From positions 558,001-622,000 of the forward strand of contig NC_092663.1 of the NCBI RefSeq assembly GCF_032118995.1: a stretch of DNA of 64,000 bases, written 5' to 3'. Source of the stretch: Asterias amurensis. Lineage: Eukaryota; Echinodermata; Asteroidea; Forcipulatida; Asteriidae. Positions 42,253 through 54,905 of this stretch are shown in pieces; position 1 is the first letter of the stretch, and each line of letters begins with the position of its first letter. Made by a program: the position numbers and the translations under genes. The notes beneath the pieces were generated by a model, which was not told the origin of the DNA, searched no databases, and worked only from the letters and a program-made list of their open reading frames with translations.

Positions 42253-42930
42253 CAGCACCCCGCCCCCATAACTACTGACAAAGGCCCCCAGTGAAACTCC
42301 ATGCCAACCGTGCCCCCCGCCCTCCCCAGTGAAAATCCATGCCACACCTCCCGCACTCCTTCCAGTGAACTTCCATTCTAAAGAGGTACAATGGTGAGGT
42401 GAGCCTTTTGTTTTCTAATATTATTGAAAATAATTGCTGTTCGCATTAGGCCTATTATTATTCTTGAGACATTTTGGTGTGATTTCGGCATAAGCGCGCT
42501 GAAGTGTGGTATTTTTCCTTATAAGACTAATGTCAAATGATTCAAGCCTTCAATTCTCGCATTTCGAATCATTCCGCGAGATCTCGCGGGAGCCAGTTTG
42601 CCCCTTTGATCTTGGACAGGCACCGGTGATTGGAACCAGCTAAAGCAACCGACAGGTACCCGATTTCCACGCTACGCGAAATAAACATCAACAGAGCAGT
42701 AGAGGTCTGGGTACTCGACGGCTTGATGCCGTGACGCGATATTCAAAATGGCCACCAACCATGCTTGTGAAGTTGTCAACACCGTGGATATACTTACGAT
42801 GATTTGATGTGATTTAATGTCTCTTTGGGTAAGCTTTATCATGCAGCTTATTTAAGTTAATAATGTAGAATAGGATGAGGGCCTCGTGGAAGGCGTGTAA
42901 CCACCTAGTTTGTCATAAAACGGGCAATTC

Positions 42931-43182
42931 TTGTCGCAATTTTATTCCACCTTCATGCTCAACATAAACAACGGCAAGCCGGAAGTAGCTGTAACGTTAG
43001 AGCATAGGTCATTGCAGTGTCATTGCCAATTTGCCGTCAATCAGATACTGGATGAAGAATTCCTCCGTGATCTGATGAAACAATCGACTTTTCTGTGTAT
43101 AGTTCTTATAGATTATCTACTTCAATTCGTGTCGGCCACTTCTACGTGTTTCTTTGTCAGTTTTTGTTTACATGTTATGTAA
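42931..43182 (+). other. Open frame in the left arm, mirrored in the right arm
   Basis: The 83-codon frame contains NINNGKPEVAVTLEHRSLQC and NQILDEEFLRDLMKQSTFLC. Its mirror at 56604-56858 (-) has 84 codons and is nearly identical, with changes such as K to N and S to P. It could be a relic exon of an element protein, or a chance frame kept by arm similarity. I recognise no domain. Confidence 0.35.
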
Positions 43183-43429
43183 CACTGAGCTGCCGTAAAC
43201 TGTTTACCAACCAAAATGCCTGGTGCTCTGACATTCGGAGTCGAAGGCCTACCATCCAAAAGAATTGATACATCATGTTCAAGCGTTGCCTTTCTCATAT
43301 CAAGTTGTAAATCTAAAACTGGTTTGCCACCTATACTGCCGAATGATGATGTAAATTTTTAAAGTCTGAACATGGTCTGAATAAAACTGGCGGGTTTTTT
43401 ATTTTTATCTTTTTAATCGTTTGAAATTT

Positions 43430-43745
43430 CATCCAGATGTGTAATGAAGGGCGAGGTGCACAGAAAAACCTTGGTCTGAGTCGTAGGCAACTTTTTGAGA
43501 TATTGTCTAGTTTTCGATGCCCCCAAATCAAGATTAAAATTAATATTAATTTTAGGCCCTTCCAATTGTTCCAGCCATCTGTAATCCGTAGAGCGTCTTT
43601 TGCACATAAAGAACTTTCTTTGGTTAAATTTTGAGGCAAATCTGAGAGAAATTTTATTTGAGGGTGAAAAAACGTCAAGTTTTATACCCCATGCCGTTTT
43701 TCCAAAAACCTGTCGAAAAAAATTGTGTTTTTCAAAATCGCCTGA
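43430..43745. repeat. Outer, diverged satellite unit in the left arm
   Basis: It shares the order of words with the central satellite: TTTTTGAGATATTG, AAATCAAGATTAAAAT, CCAATTGTTCCAGC, GGTTAAATTTTGAGGCAAAT and GTGAAAAAACGTCAAG. It is clearly older. The mirror unit is at about 56030-56350. Confidence 0.65.
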
Positions 43746-43999
43746 AAACTTGGGTTTAGTCGTCTACCTTAGTAACTTTTTGATGTAATTGTTTTTATTG
43801 CCTGATTTTCGATATAACAATGTCTCAAATAATTATTGTATCAAACTGAATCAAACCAATTGTACCATCACGGCGAGTACCCACCAAGAGCACTGGTTGA
43901 TCCCAGCTAGCCTACTAAAGACTCAGCCACCCAACCCCAATGTACCCCGCTACCTTTTCCACAGCGACCGACAATCCCCAATTCCCATCGAAATGCCAG

Positions 44000-44880
44000 A
44001 CCAACTTCCTCTGTGAACTAATTGTCTAAACCTACATCGTGTGCCTTCGACTCAAATAATTGTTTTGTAAGTCCCCTATTATGCCTATGTTTCCTTGTAA
44101 ACCAATGCGCCATACTTACAGCGTGTGCCTTCCATCCACTCACCAATTTTTTAAATTACAACCAAAGATTCCCCTGTCTATCCGTCAGTAAAGCGTATGC
44201 CTTCCACTCTCAAATTATTTACTAAGTCCAAAGCAAGGATTTCCCTATGCCATTGTACCATGCGTACCATTTCCCCATTAATGAAACTAATTGTCTATCT
44301 TTATGCCTACAGCGTGTGCCTTCAACTCGTCGAATACTTTTTAAGTCCGAACACAAGAGTCCCCTATCTACTACCAATACCCGTCAGTAAAGCGTATTAT
44401 GCCTTCCATTTGCAAATTATTTACTAAGTCCAAAGCAAGGATTTCCCTATGCCATAGAACCATGCGTACCCCTTTTCCCATTAGACTATACAGTGTGTAG
44501 ATTTTAACCCTAATGTTTGAAGTCCGAACCCGTGAGTTTCCCATGCCTATGTATATGTAACCAGCCCACAACTTGTGCATTTCACTCGAAATTACTAAGT
44601 ATAAAGCACTGATTTTACTATGCCATAGCATCATGTGGAAAGTGTTCCCCTCGCAAATTATATACCAAGTATAAAGTATAATATACAAAGTATAAAGCAT
44701 TGATATTCCCATACCATAGTATCCTTTGAAAAGTATTCAACTCGCAAATTATACACTAAGTATAAAGCATTGATAATCCCATACCATAGTATCCTATGAT
44801 GAGTATTCAATTATATACTAAGTATAAAGCACTGAAATCCCATGCCATAGCTTTCTGTGTAAAGTATGAACCGAAGGTTT
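44000..44880. repeat. Headless tail modules, left arm
   Basis: A module containing GCAAATTATTTACTAAGTCC..AAAGCAAGGATTTCCCTATG..CCATA repeats about every 110-170 bases without the tRNA-like head seen further in. The mirrored run is at about 54950-55700. Confidence 0.65.
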
Positions 44881-44904
44881 ATCAGGTCTAAAATGCGAAT
44901 TATT

Positions 44905-45060
44905 CTGGGGGGGACCCAAGTGGGTGTCGTGGGTAGGTGTCGGCCTCCCAAGCAAAGGGTTCCCGGTTCGAACCCCGGTGGTGGCAGCGCGGTTGCCGAC
45001 CGAGAAGTCTCGACACACCAGACAGTGGCACTCACCGCTAGCACTCGCTGAGGAAAGAAA
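44905..45060 (+). repeat. Gly-tRNA(CCC)-like module, left arm
   Basis: AAGTGGGTGTCGTGGGTAGG, an anticodon region GGCCTCCCAAGC, and the T arm CCCGGTTCGAACCCCGG lie on the plus strand, opposite to the other tRNA-like modules of this arm. The mirror module is at about 54721-54905 (-). It looks like the head of a separate SINE. Confidence 0.6.
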
Positions 45061-45159
45061 CTTAAAACTTAAAACTTAAAACGAACCTATGCTCTTTTTT
45101 ATATAAGTTTAAAATAAATTATATAAAAAACATTTTTAAAACGTCTCCAACTTTTCTGA

Positions 45160-46795
45160 AGCTGGATTCGATCCCAGGACCCTCCGGTCCAGAGACCAGA
45201 GCCCTTCCACTGGACCACTGCTCCTTCTTACAAATATGCGTTCGAGTTTAATTTTAAACCTTCGTATGACAAACTTTTAATTATTTTTATAAAAAACATT
45301 TTTAAAACGTCTCCAACTTTTCTGAAGCTGGATTCGATCCCGGGACCCTCCGGTCCAGAGACCAGAGCCCTTCCACTGGGCCACTGCTCCTTCTTACTAA
45401 TATGCGTTCAAGTTTAATTTTAAACCTTCGTATGACAATGTTTTAATTAAAACGTAGTAAAAGAACACCCGGGAATCGAACTCCACACCATTGGGTGTAG
45501 AGCCCGGAGCCCTTCCATTGGGCCACTACTACTCTTACTTCATTTGCGTTCGAGTTTAATGTTATACCTTAGAATGAACAATTTCAAATCGAAATGTAGT
45601 AAAAGAACACACGGGAATCGAACCCCGTACCATTGGGTGTAGAGTCGGAAGCCCTTCCATTGGGCCACTACTACTCTTACTTCATTTGCGCTCGAGTTTA
45701 ATGTTACACCTTAGAAGGAACAACTTTAAATCAAAACGTATTACAGCTTATGCCTTCCACTCGCAAATTATTTACAAGTGTAAAGCAAGGATTTCCCTAT
45801 GCCATAGGATACCGCGCAAACCAATGTTCTCAAGCATACTAAAAGAACACAGATCGGGAATCGAACTCCGCACCATTGGGTGTAGAGCCCGGAGCCCTTC
45901 CATTAGGCCACTACTACTCTTTCTTCATTTGCGTTCGAGTTTATTGCTATACCTAAAATGAACAATTTTAAATCAAAACGTAGTAAAAGAACACACGGGA
46001 ATCGAACCCCGTACCATTGGGTGTAGAGTCGGAAGCCCTGTCATTGGGCCACTACTACTCTTACTTCATTTGCGTTCGAGTTTAATGTTATACCTTAGAA
46101 GGAACAACTTTAAATCAAAACGTATTACAGCTTATGCCTTTCACTCGCAAATTGTTTACAAGTGTAAAGCAAGGATTTCCCTATACCATAGGGAACCGCG
46201 CAAACCAATGTTCTCAAGCGTAGAAAAAGAACACAGATCGGGGTTCGAACTCCGCACCATTGGGTGTAGAGCCCGGAGCCCTTCCATTGGGCCACCACTA
46301 CTCTTAGTTCATTTGCGTTCGAGTTTAATTTTATACCCTAGAGTGAACAACTTTATATTAAAACATATTGTAACTTATGCCTTCCACTCGCATTAATTAT
46401 TGATTAGGGGTTAAGCAAGGATTTTCCTATGCCGTAGGGTACTGCGTAAACTAATGTTCTTCAACCAAGAAAAAGAACACACACCGGGGTTCGAACCCAG
46501 TACCTTTGGCTTCAGAGTCCAGAGCCCTACAACTGTGCCACTGTCCTTCTTCATAAAAAAAGGTTCGAGTTTAAATATAAACCTTAGAATGAATTCAACT
46601 TTAAGTCAAAACGTAATAGCGGGTGCCTTCCACTCGCATGTTATTTATTAGGTATAAAGCAAGGATTTCCCTATGCCATAGGGTTCCGCTTAAACCAATG
46701 TTCTTAAGCGTAGAAAAAGACACACTACGGGGCTCGAACTCAGTACCTCTGCGCTCAGAATCCGGAGTTCTACCACTGGGCCACCGCTCTTCTTA
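45160..46795 (-). repeat. Nine tRNA-like modules, left arm
   Basis: The tRNA-like cores are at about 45163-45226, 45327-45390, 45463-45534, 45604-45675, 45844-45920, 45988-46060, 46228-46310, 46471-46552 and 46716-46793. On the minus strand each has an A box such as TGGCCCAATGGAAGGGC (perfect D stem in most), an anticodon-like stem-loop, and a B box such as GGGTTCGAACCCCGG. Many end in TGTGTTCTTTTT, a Pol III stop. Acceptor stems do not pair. Tails carry GCATAGGGAAATCCTTGCTT and CGTTTTGATTTAAA. Confidence 0.75.
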
Positions 46796-47759
46796 TGAAC
46801 AATGGGTTCAAGTTTAATTATAAACCTTTAAATCAAAACGTATATAGCTAGTGCCTTCCACTCACGTGTTTTACAAGGATTTCCCGGTGCCATAGTACCC
46901 CAGATAATGTAAAGATTGGGACTGGGTACAACAGAGTTGATGCATGCACACATTCGACGGTGTTTGAGATAAATAAAATGCACGGGACTAAAACGGGTCT
47001 ATCTAACTGAGAAAATATCAGCGATTGAAAAAGTCTCTAGAAGCCGGGCAAATCGGGCAAATGGGTTGGGGGACATATTCAAACAGGGGGCGTAACAATG
47101 TGACCAACAAAGCCATTTATTATTATATGTAATAAATATTTGATAATCTAAGGAAATTGAACTCTAAATAAGACACGGGACGGAGTATTCTTTATGTTTT
47201 TATTCAATATTGTTTGAGTTTCTACATTTCACATATGACTGCTCTTCAAATCAATATAATAGAATTCAGACAATAATTGACATACACATTCAAATCTATT
47301 TTAAGCAGCAATTTTTTATTTATTTTTATTTATTTAAAAAGTTAAAATCATTAAAATTTTAATTTAAACGTCAAGTGTTTGTGCATCGTAAAAGATTTTT
47401 TTTTTCTCCAAAGGCGATCAAAGAATACTGACCGAAACGTCAGTTGAGACCAACGGTTACTTTCAGAACCACCCATTTAGAGATGATAGTCATTGCATAG
47501 TGTTACCGCAAACCTGTCCATATCGTATTTCCACAATGCACAATTTTAAATCCAGGGTACAACATCAAAGCATTGCCATAAATAGGCTGTACAAATGCAT
47601 GCAGTAAATAATTAGATTGGAACAATTTTACGACCTCACCACCGATTTCTGGCCGTTTTGTTTTAATCTCCGAATAATCAACGGGAAAACAGCAACCTAC
47701 AGGCCTACTAACTATAACCGAGAACTATATTGAGCAATAACACACCATACCCACTGTGT

Positions 47760-47815
47760 TGTGCACAGTAGACCTACACGTACATGTACATGTACATGTA
47801 CCATGTACATACACA
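47760..47815 (+). repeat. ACATGT simple repeat, left arm
   Basis: CGTACATGTACATGTACATG continues to about 47805. The mirror position (about 51903-51925) has only a short version, so the run expanded or shrank in one arm. Confidence 0.7.
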
Positions 47816-48164
47816 AGCATACCAGCTAACGTAGTGTAAACCTATAGCAAACAAATCACAAACATTGCTTTTACCATGGGTTTGAACGACTTTATATTGA
47901 ATCAGAGTAAACGAGTACACATTAGTCTTGCCTGAACAGATCCCTGAAGATTAAAACTACATCAAAAAGGCTCTAAATATCGTCCACGGAGACAGCCAGA
48001 GTCAACTGCATGGTTGGAGATCATTTTGAATACATGTGTGTACGCGGTAAATTACTGGGTACGAAGCATGGGTTATAAGACCAACTATAGGGTACCCGAC
48101 TATTCGTGTTCTTGTCGCAATGTCGCTTACTTCTTGATATAGCAGTGCCTCCAAAAAGAGAGGT

Positions 48165-51100
48165 TAAAATGAATATGAGACCCATCCCATTGTTCAAGCA
48201 ACCTGTAACTTGGAGACTGTCTTTTATACATGACGAACTTCCTTTGGTTAAATTTTGAGGCAATTCGGAGAGAAAATGTTTCCGAGGCTGAAAAAACGTC
48301 AAGCTTTACCCCCTTGTGGTTTTTTCAAAAATCGGCCGATTTTTTGTATCTCCAAATCTTATGAAAAATTATATATAGGTCAAATAGAGGGCGAGGATCA
48401 CAAAAATCTTGGTTTTAGTCGTCTACGATGGCAACTTTATGAGATATTGCCTAAATCCTTTTACAACGACGGTTCAAAATCAAGATTAAAATGAATATTT
48501 GAGGCCCATCCCATTGTTCCAGCAATCTGTAACTTGAAGACTGTCTTCTACACAAAAAGGACTTCCTCTGGTTAAATATTGAGGCAAATCGGAGAGAAAA
48601 AGTTTTTGAGAGTGAAAAAACGTCAAGCTTACCCCCTTGTGGTTTTTTCAAAAATCGGCCGATTTTTTGTATCTCCAAATCTTATGAAAATTCATATATA
48701 GATCAAATAGAGGGCGAGGATCACAAAAATCTTGGTTTTAGTCGTCTACGATGGCAACTTTATGAGATATTGCCTAAATCTTTTTACAACGACGGTTCAA
48801 AATCAAGATTAAAATGAATATTTGAGGCCCATCCCATTGTTCCAGCAATCTGTAACTTGGAGACTGTCTTCTACACAAAAAGGACTTCCTCTGGTTAAAT
48901 TTTGAGGCATATCGGAGAGAAAAAGTTTTTGAGAGTGAAAAAACGTCAAGCTTACACCCTTGTGGTTTTTTCAAAAATCGGCCGATTTTTTGTATCTCCA
49001 AATCTTATGAAAATTCATATATAGGTCAAATAGAGGGCGAGGATCACAAAAATCTTGGTTTTAGTCGTCTACAATAGCAACTTTATGAGATATTGCCTAA
49101 ATCCTTTTACAACGACGGTTCAAAATCAAGATTAAAATGAATATTTGAGGCCCATCCCATTGTTCTAGCAATCTGTAACTTGGAGACTGTCTTCTACACA
49201 AAAAGGACTTCCTCTGGTTAAATTTTGAGGCAAATCGGAGAGAATAAGTTTTTGAGAGTGAAAAAACGTCAAGCTTACCCCCTTGTGGTTTTTTAAAAAA
49301 TCGGCCGATTTTTTGTATCTCCAAATCTTATGAAAATTCATATATAGGTCAAATAGAGGGCGAGGATCACAAAAATCTTGGTTTTAGTCGTCTACGATAG
49401 CAACTTTATGAGATATTGCCTAAATCCTTTAATAACGACGGTTCAAAATCAAGATTAAAATGAATATTTGAGGCCCATCCCATTGTTCCAGCAATCTGTA
49501 ACTTGGAGACTGTCTTCTACACAAAAAGGACTTCCTCTGGTTAAATTTTGAGGCAAATCGGAGAGAAAAAGTTTTTGAGAGTGAAAAAACGTCAAGCTTG
49601 CCACCCTTGTGGTTTTTTCAAAAATCGGCCGATTTTTTGTATCTCCAAATCTTATGAAAATTCATATATAGGTCAAATAGAGAGCGAGGATCACAAAAAT
49701 CTTGGTTTTAGTCGTCTACGATGGCAACTTTATGAGATATTGCCTAAATCCTTTTACAACGACGGTTCAAAATCAAGATTAAAATGAATATTTGAGGCCC
49801 ATCCCATTGTTCCAGCAATCTGTAACTTGGAGACTGTCTTCTACACAAAAAGGACTTCCTCTGGTTAAATTTTGAGGCAAATCGGAGAGAAAAGTTTTTG
49901 AGAGTGAAAAAACGTCAAGCTTACCCCCCTTGTGGTTTTTTCAAAAATCAGCCGATTTTTTGTATCTCCAAATCTTATGAAATTTCATATATAGGTCAAA
50001 TAGAGGGCGAGGATTACAAAGATCTTGGTTTTAGTCGTCTACGATGGCAACTTTATGAGATATTGCCTAAATCCTTTTACAACGACGGTTCAAAATCAAG
50101 ATTACCCCTTGTGTTTTTTTCAAAAATCGGCCGATTTTTTGTATCTCCAAATCTTATGAAAATTCATATATAGGTCAAATAGAGGGCGAGGATCACAAAA
50201 ATCTTGGTTTTAGTCGTCTACGATAGCAACTTTATGAGATATTGCCTAAATCCTTTAATAACGACGGTTCAAAATCAAGATTAAAATGAATATTTGAGGC
50301 CCATCCCATTGTTCCAGCAATCTGTAACTTGGAGACTGTCTTCTACACAAAAACGACTTCCTCTGGTTAAATTTTGAGGCAAATCGGAGAGAAAAAGTTT
50401 TTGAGAGTGAAAAAACGTCAAGCTTGCCACCCTTGTGGTTTTTTCAAAAATCGGCCGATTTTTTGTATCTCCAAATCTTATGAAAATTCATATATAGGTC
50501 AAATAGAGAGCGAGGATCACAAAAATCTTGGTTTTAGTCGTCTACGATGGCAACTTTATGAGATATTGCCTAAATCCTTTTACAACGACGGTTCAAAATC
50601 AAGATTAAAATGAATATTTGAGGCCCATCCCATTGTTCCAGCAATCTGTAACTTGGAGACTGTCTTCTACACAAAAAGGACTTCCTCTGGTTAAATTTTG
50701 AGGCAAATCGGAGAGAAAAGTTTTTGAGAGTGAAAAAACGTCAAGCTTACCCCCCTTGTGGTTTTTTCAAAAATCAGCCGATTTTTTGTATCTCCAAATC
50801 TTATGAAATTTCATATATAGGTCAAATAGAGGGCGAGGATTACAAAGATCTTGGTTTTAGTCGTCTACGATGGCAACTTTATGAGATATTGCCTAAATCC
50901 TTTTACAACGACGGTTCAAAATCAAGATTACCCCTTGTGTTTTTTTCAAAAATCGGCCGATTTTTTGTATCTCCAAATCTTATGAAAATTCATATATAGG
51001 TCAAATAGAGGGCGAGGATCACAAAAATCTTGGTTTTAGTCGTCTACGATAGCAACTTTATGAGATATTGCCTAAATCCTTTAATAACGACGGTTCAAAA

Positions 51101-51183
51101 TCAAGATTAAAATGAATATTTGAGGCCCATCCCATTGTTCCAGCAATCTGTAACTTGGAGACTGTCTTCTACACAAAAACGAC
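48165..51183 (+). repeat. Central satellite, about 323 bp units
   Basis: ATGAGATATTGCCTAAATCC and GGTTCAAAATCAAGATTAAA recur every 323 bases from about 48440 to 49440, then in a 323+323+180 pattern. Every unit has the 19-base palindrome AAAATCGGCCGATTTTT. Open frames of 75-91 codons repeat on both strands because the units are nearly identical. I found no reason to think they are genes. Confidence 0.9.
49348..51000 (+). repeat. 826 bp higher-order repeat, two copies
   Basis: The block starting near 49348 recurs at 50174, and 49548-50173 matches 50374-50999 as far as I can check, with at most isolated changes (for example AAAAGGAC versus AAAACGAC). Each block holds two full units plus a shortened unit that jumps from AAATCAAGATTA straight to CCCCTTGTG. 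Confidence 0.85.
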
Positions 51184-51545
51184 CAAAGGAAGTTCGTCAT
51201 GTGTAAAAGACAGTCTCCAGGTTACAGGTTCACTGGAACAATAGGATGGGTCTCAAATATTCATTTTAACCTTGATTTTAAACCGTCGTACTATCCGAAA
51301 TGAGGCATTATCTCAAAAAGTAGCCATCGTAGACGACTAAAACCAAGATTTTCCTGCTTTTTTTCGGTCGATTTTTGAAAAAACTACAAGGGGGTAGGTA
51401 AGCTTGACGTTTTCCAGCCTCGAAAACATTTTCTCTCCGAATTGCCTCAAAATTTAACCAAAGGAAGTTCGTCATGTGTGAAAGACAGTCTCCAAGTTAC
51501 AGGTTGCTGGAACAATGGGATGGGTCTCAAATTCATTTTAACCTC
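51184..51545 (-). repeat. Satellite in reverse orientation (start of the right arm)
   Basis: At 51183/51184 the sequence passes from CTTCTACACAAAAACGAC directly to CAAAGGAAGTTCGTCATGTG, which is the complement of the unit. One full unit and a part follow in reverse. This is the turning point of the palindrome. Confidence 0.8.
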
Positions 51546-52919
51546 TCTTTTTGGAGGCACTGCTATATCAAGAAGTAAGCGACATTGCGACAAGAACACG
51601 AATAGTCGGGTACCCTATAGTTGGTCTTATAACCCATGCTTCGTACCAGTAATTTACCGCGTACACACATGTATTCAAAATGATCTCCAACCATGCAGTT
51701 GACTCTGGCTGTCTCCGTGGACGATATTTAGAGCCTTTTTGATGTAGATTTAATCTTCAGGGATCTGTTCAGGCAAGACTAATGTGTACTCGTTTATTCT
51801 GATTCAATATAAAGTCGTTCAAACCCATGGTAAAAGCAATGTTTGTGATTTGTTTGTTTCTATTAGCTATAGGTCTACACTACGTTAGCTGGTATGCTTG
51901 TGTATGTACATGTACGTGTAGGTCTACTGTGCACAACACAGTGGGTATGGTGTGTTATTGCTCAATATAATTCTCGGTTATAGTTAGTAGGCCTGTAGGT
52001 TGCTGTTTTCCCGTTGATTATTCGGAGATTAAAACAAAACGGCCAGAAATTGGTGGTGAGGTCGTAAAATTGTTCCAATCTAATTATTCACTGTATGCAA
52101 TTGTACAGCCTATCTATGGCAATGCTTTGATGTTGTACCCTGGATTTAAAACTTTGAATTGTGGAAATACGATATGGACAGGTTTGCGGTAACACCATGC
52201 AATGACAAGCATCTCTAAATATGGGGTGGTTCTGAAAGTAACCGTTGGTTTCAATTGACGTTTCGGTCAGTATTATCTGATCGCCTTTGGAGAAAAACCA
52301 AATTCTTTTACGATGCACAAACACTTGACGTTTAAATTTTAATTTTAATGATTTTAATTATTTAAATAAAAAAAAATATAAAAAAATAAAAAAATTGCTG
52401 CTTAAAATTAATTTGAATGTGTATGTCAATTATTGTCTGAATTCTATTATATTGATTTAAAGAGCAGTCATAATGTGAAATGTAGAAACTCAAACAATAT
52501 TGAATAAAAACATAAAGAATACTCCGTCCCGTGTCTTATTTAGAGTTCAATTTCCCTAGATTATCAAATATTTATTAAAATAATAATAACTGGCTTTGTT
52601 GGTCACATTGTTACGCCCCCTGTTTGAATATGCCCCCATTCGCCCGATTTGCCCGGCTTCTAGAGACTTTTTCAAACGCTGATATTTTCTCAGTTAGATA
52701 GACCCGTTTTAGTCCCGTGCATTTTATTTATCTCAAACACCGTCGAATGAGTGCATGCATCAACTCTGTTGTACCCAGTCCAAATCTTTACATTACCTGG
52801 GGTACTATGGCATCGGGAAATCCTTGTAAAACACGCGAGTGGAAGGCACCCGCTATAATACGTTTTGATTTAAAGTTGTCCACTCTAAGGTTTATAATTA
52901 AACTCGAACCCATTGTTCA

Positions 52920-54650
52920 TAAGAAGAGCGGTGGCCCAGTGGTAGAGCTCCGGATTCTGAGCGCAAAGGTACTGAGTTCGAGCCACGGCGTGTGTCTTTT
53001 TCTACGCGTAAGAACATCGGTTTAAGCGGAACCCTATGGCATAGGGAAATCCTTGCTTTATACATGCGAGTGGAAGGCACCCGCTATTACGTTTTGATTT
53101 AAAGTTGAATTCATTCTAAGGTTTATATTTAAACTCGAACCGTTTGTTATGAAGAAGGACAGTGGCACAGTGGTAGGGCTCTGGGATCTGAAGCCAAAGG
53201 TACTGGGTTCGAACCCCGGTGTGTGTTCTTTTTCTGGGTTGAAGAACATTAGTTTACGCGGTACCCTACGGCATAGGGAAATCCTTGCTTAACCCCCAAT
53301 CAATAATTAATGCGAGTGGAAGGCATAAGTTACAATATGTTTTGATATAAGGTTGTTCACTCTAGGGTATAAATTAAACTCAAACGCAAATGAAGTAGGA
53401 GTAGTAGTGGCCGAATGGAAGGGCTACCGGCTCTACAACCAATGGTGCGAGGTTCGAACCCCGGTCTGTGTTCTTTTTCTACGCTTGAGAACATTGGTTT
53501 GCTCGGTTCCCTATGGTATAGGGAAATCCTTGCTTTACACTTGGTAAATAATTTGCGAGTGTGAGGCAAATAATACGTTTTGATTTAAAATTGTTCATTC
53601 TAAGGTATAACATTAAACTCGAACGCAAATGAAGAAAGAGTAGTAGTGGCCCAATGGAAGGGCTTCCGACTCTACACCCAATGGTACGGGGTTCGAACCT
53701 CGGTCTGTGTTCTTTTTCTACGCTTGAGAACATTGGTTTGCTCGGTTCCCTATGGTATAGGGAAATCCTTGCTTTACACTTGTAAATAATTTGCGAGTGG
53801 GAGGCATAAGCTGTAATACGTTTTGATTTAAAGTTGTTCCTTCTAAGGTATAACATTAAACCCGAACGCAAATGGCGTAAGAGTAGTAGTGGCCCAATGG
53901 AAGGGCTTCCGACTCTACACCCAATGGTACGGGGTTCGATTCCCGTGTGTTCTTTTACTTCGTTTTGATTTAAAATTGTTCATTCTAGGGTATAACATTA
54001 AACTCGAACGCAAATGAAGAAAGAGTAGTAGTGGCCCAATGGAAGGGCTGCCGGCTCTACACCCAATGGTGCGGGGTTCGATTCCCGATCTGTGTTCTTT
54101 TAGTATGCTTGAGAACATTGGTTTGCGCGGTATCCTATGGCATAGGGAAATCCTTGCTTTACACTTGTAAATAATTTGCAAGTGGAAGGCATAAGCTGTA
54201 ATACGTTTTGATTTAAAGTTGTTCATTCTAAGGTGTAACATTAAACTCGAACGCAAATCAAGTAAGAGTAGTAGTGGCCTAATGGAAGGGCTCCGGGCTC
54301 TACACCCAATGGTGCGGAGTTCGATTCCCGGGTGTTCTTTTACTACGTTTTAATTAAAAAATTGTCATACGAAGGTTTAAAATTAAACTTGAACGCATAT
54401 TAGTAAGAAGGAGCAGTGGCCCAGTGGAAGGGCTCTGGTCTCTGGACCGGAGGGTCCCGGGATCGAATCTAGCTTCAGAAAAGTTGGAGACGTTTTAAAA
54501 ATGTTTTTTATAAAAATAATTAAAAGTTTGTCATACGAAGGTTTAAAATTAAACTCGAACGCATATTAGTAAGAAGGAGCAGTGGCCCAGTGGAAGGGCT
54601 CTGGTCTCTGGACCGGAGGGTCCCGGGATCGAATCCAGCTTCAGAAAAGT
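52920..54650 (+). repeat. Nine tRNA-like modules, right arm
   Basis: The cores start at about 52925, 53155, 53400, 53640, 53882, 54026, 54268, 54410 and 54576. The module at 53155 has a well-paired T arm (CTGGG-TTCGAAC-CCCGG) followed by TGTGTGTTCTTTTT. The anticodon-like loops of several read CTCTACA or TTCTGAG. The order and number match the left arm. Confidence 0.75.
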
Positions 54651-54720
54651 TGGAGACGTTTTAAAAATGTTCTTTATATAATTTATTTTAAACTTATATA
54701 AAAAAGAGCATAGGTTCGTT

Positions 54721-54905
54721 TTAAGTTTTAAGTTTTAAGTTTCTTTCCTCAGCGAGTGCTAGCGGTGAGTGCCACTGCGCGGTGAGTGCCACTGTCTGGT
54801 GTGTCGAGACTTCTCGGACGGCAACCGCGCTGCCACCACCGGGGTTCGAACCGGGGACCGTTTGCTTGGGATGCCGACACCTACCCACGACACCCACTTG
54901 GGTCC
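54721..54905 (-). repeat. Gly-tRNA(CCC)-like module, right arm
   Basis: This is the mirror of 44905-45060. The right copy carries a short extra duplication near 54765-54795 (GTGAGTGCCACTG twice) that the left copy lacks. Confidence 0.6.

Noticed and set aside
48451-51000. Repeated 75-91 codon frames in the central satellite
   Set aside because: They recur in step with the 323 bp unit on both strands and carry no recognisable domain; satellite similarity explains them.
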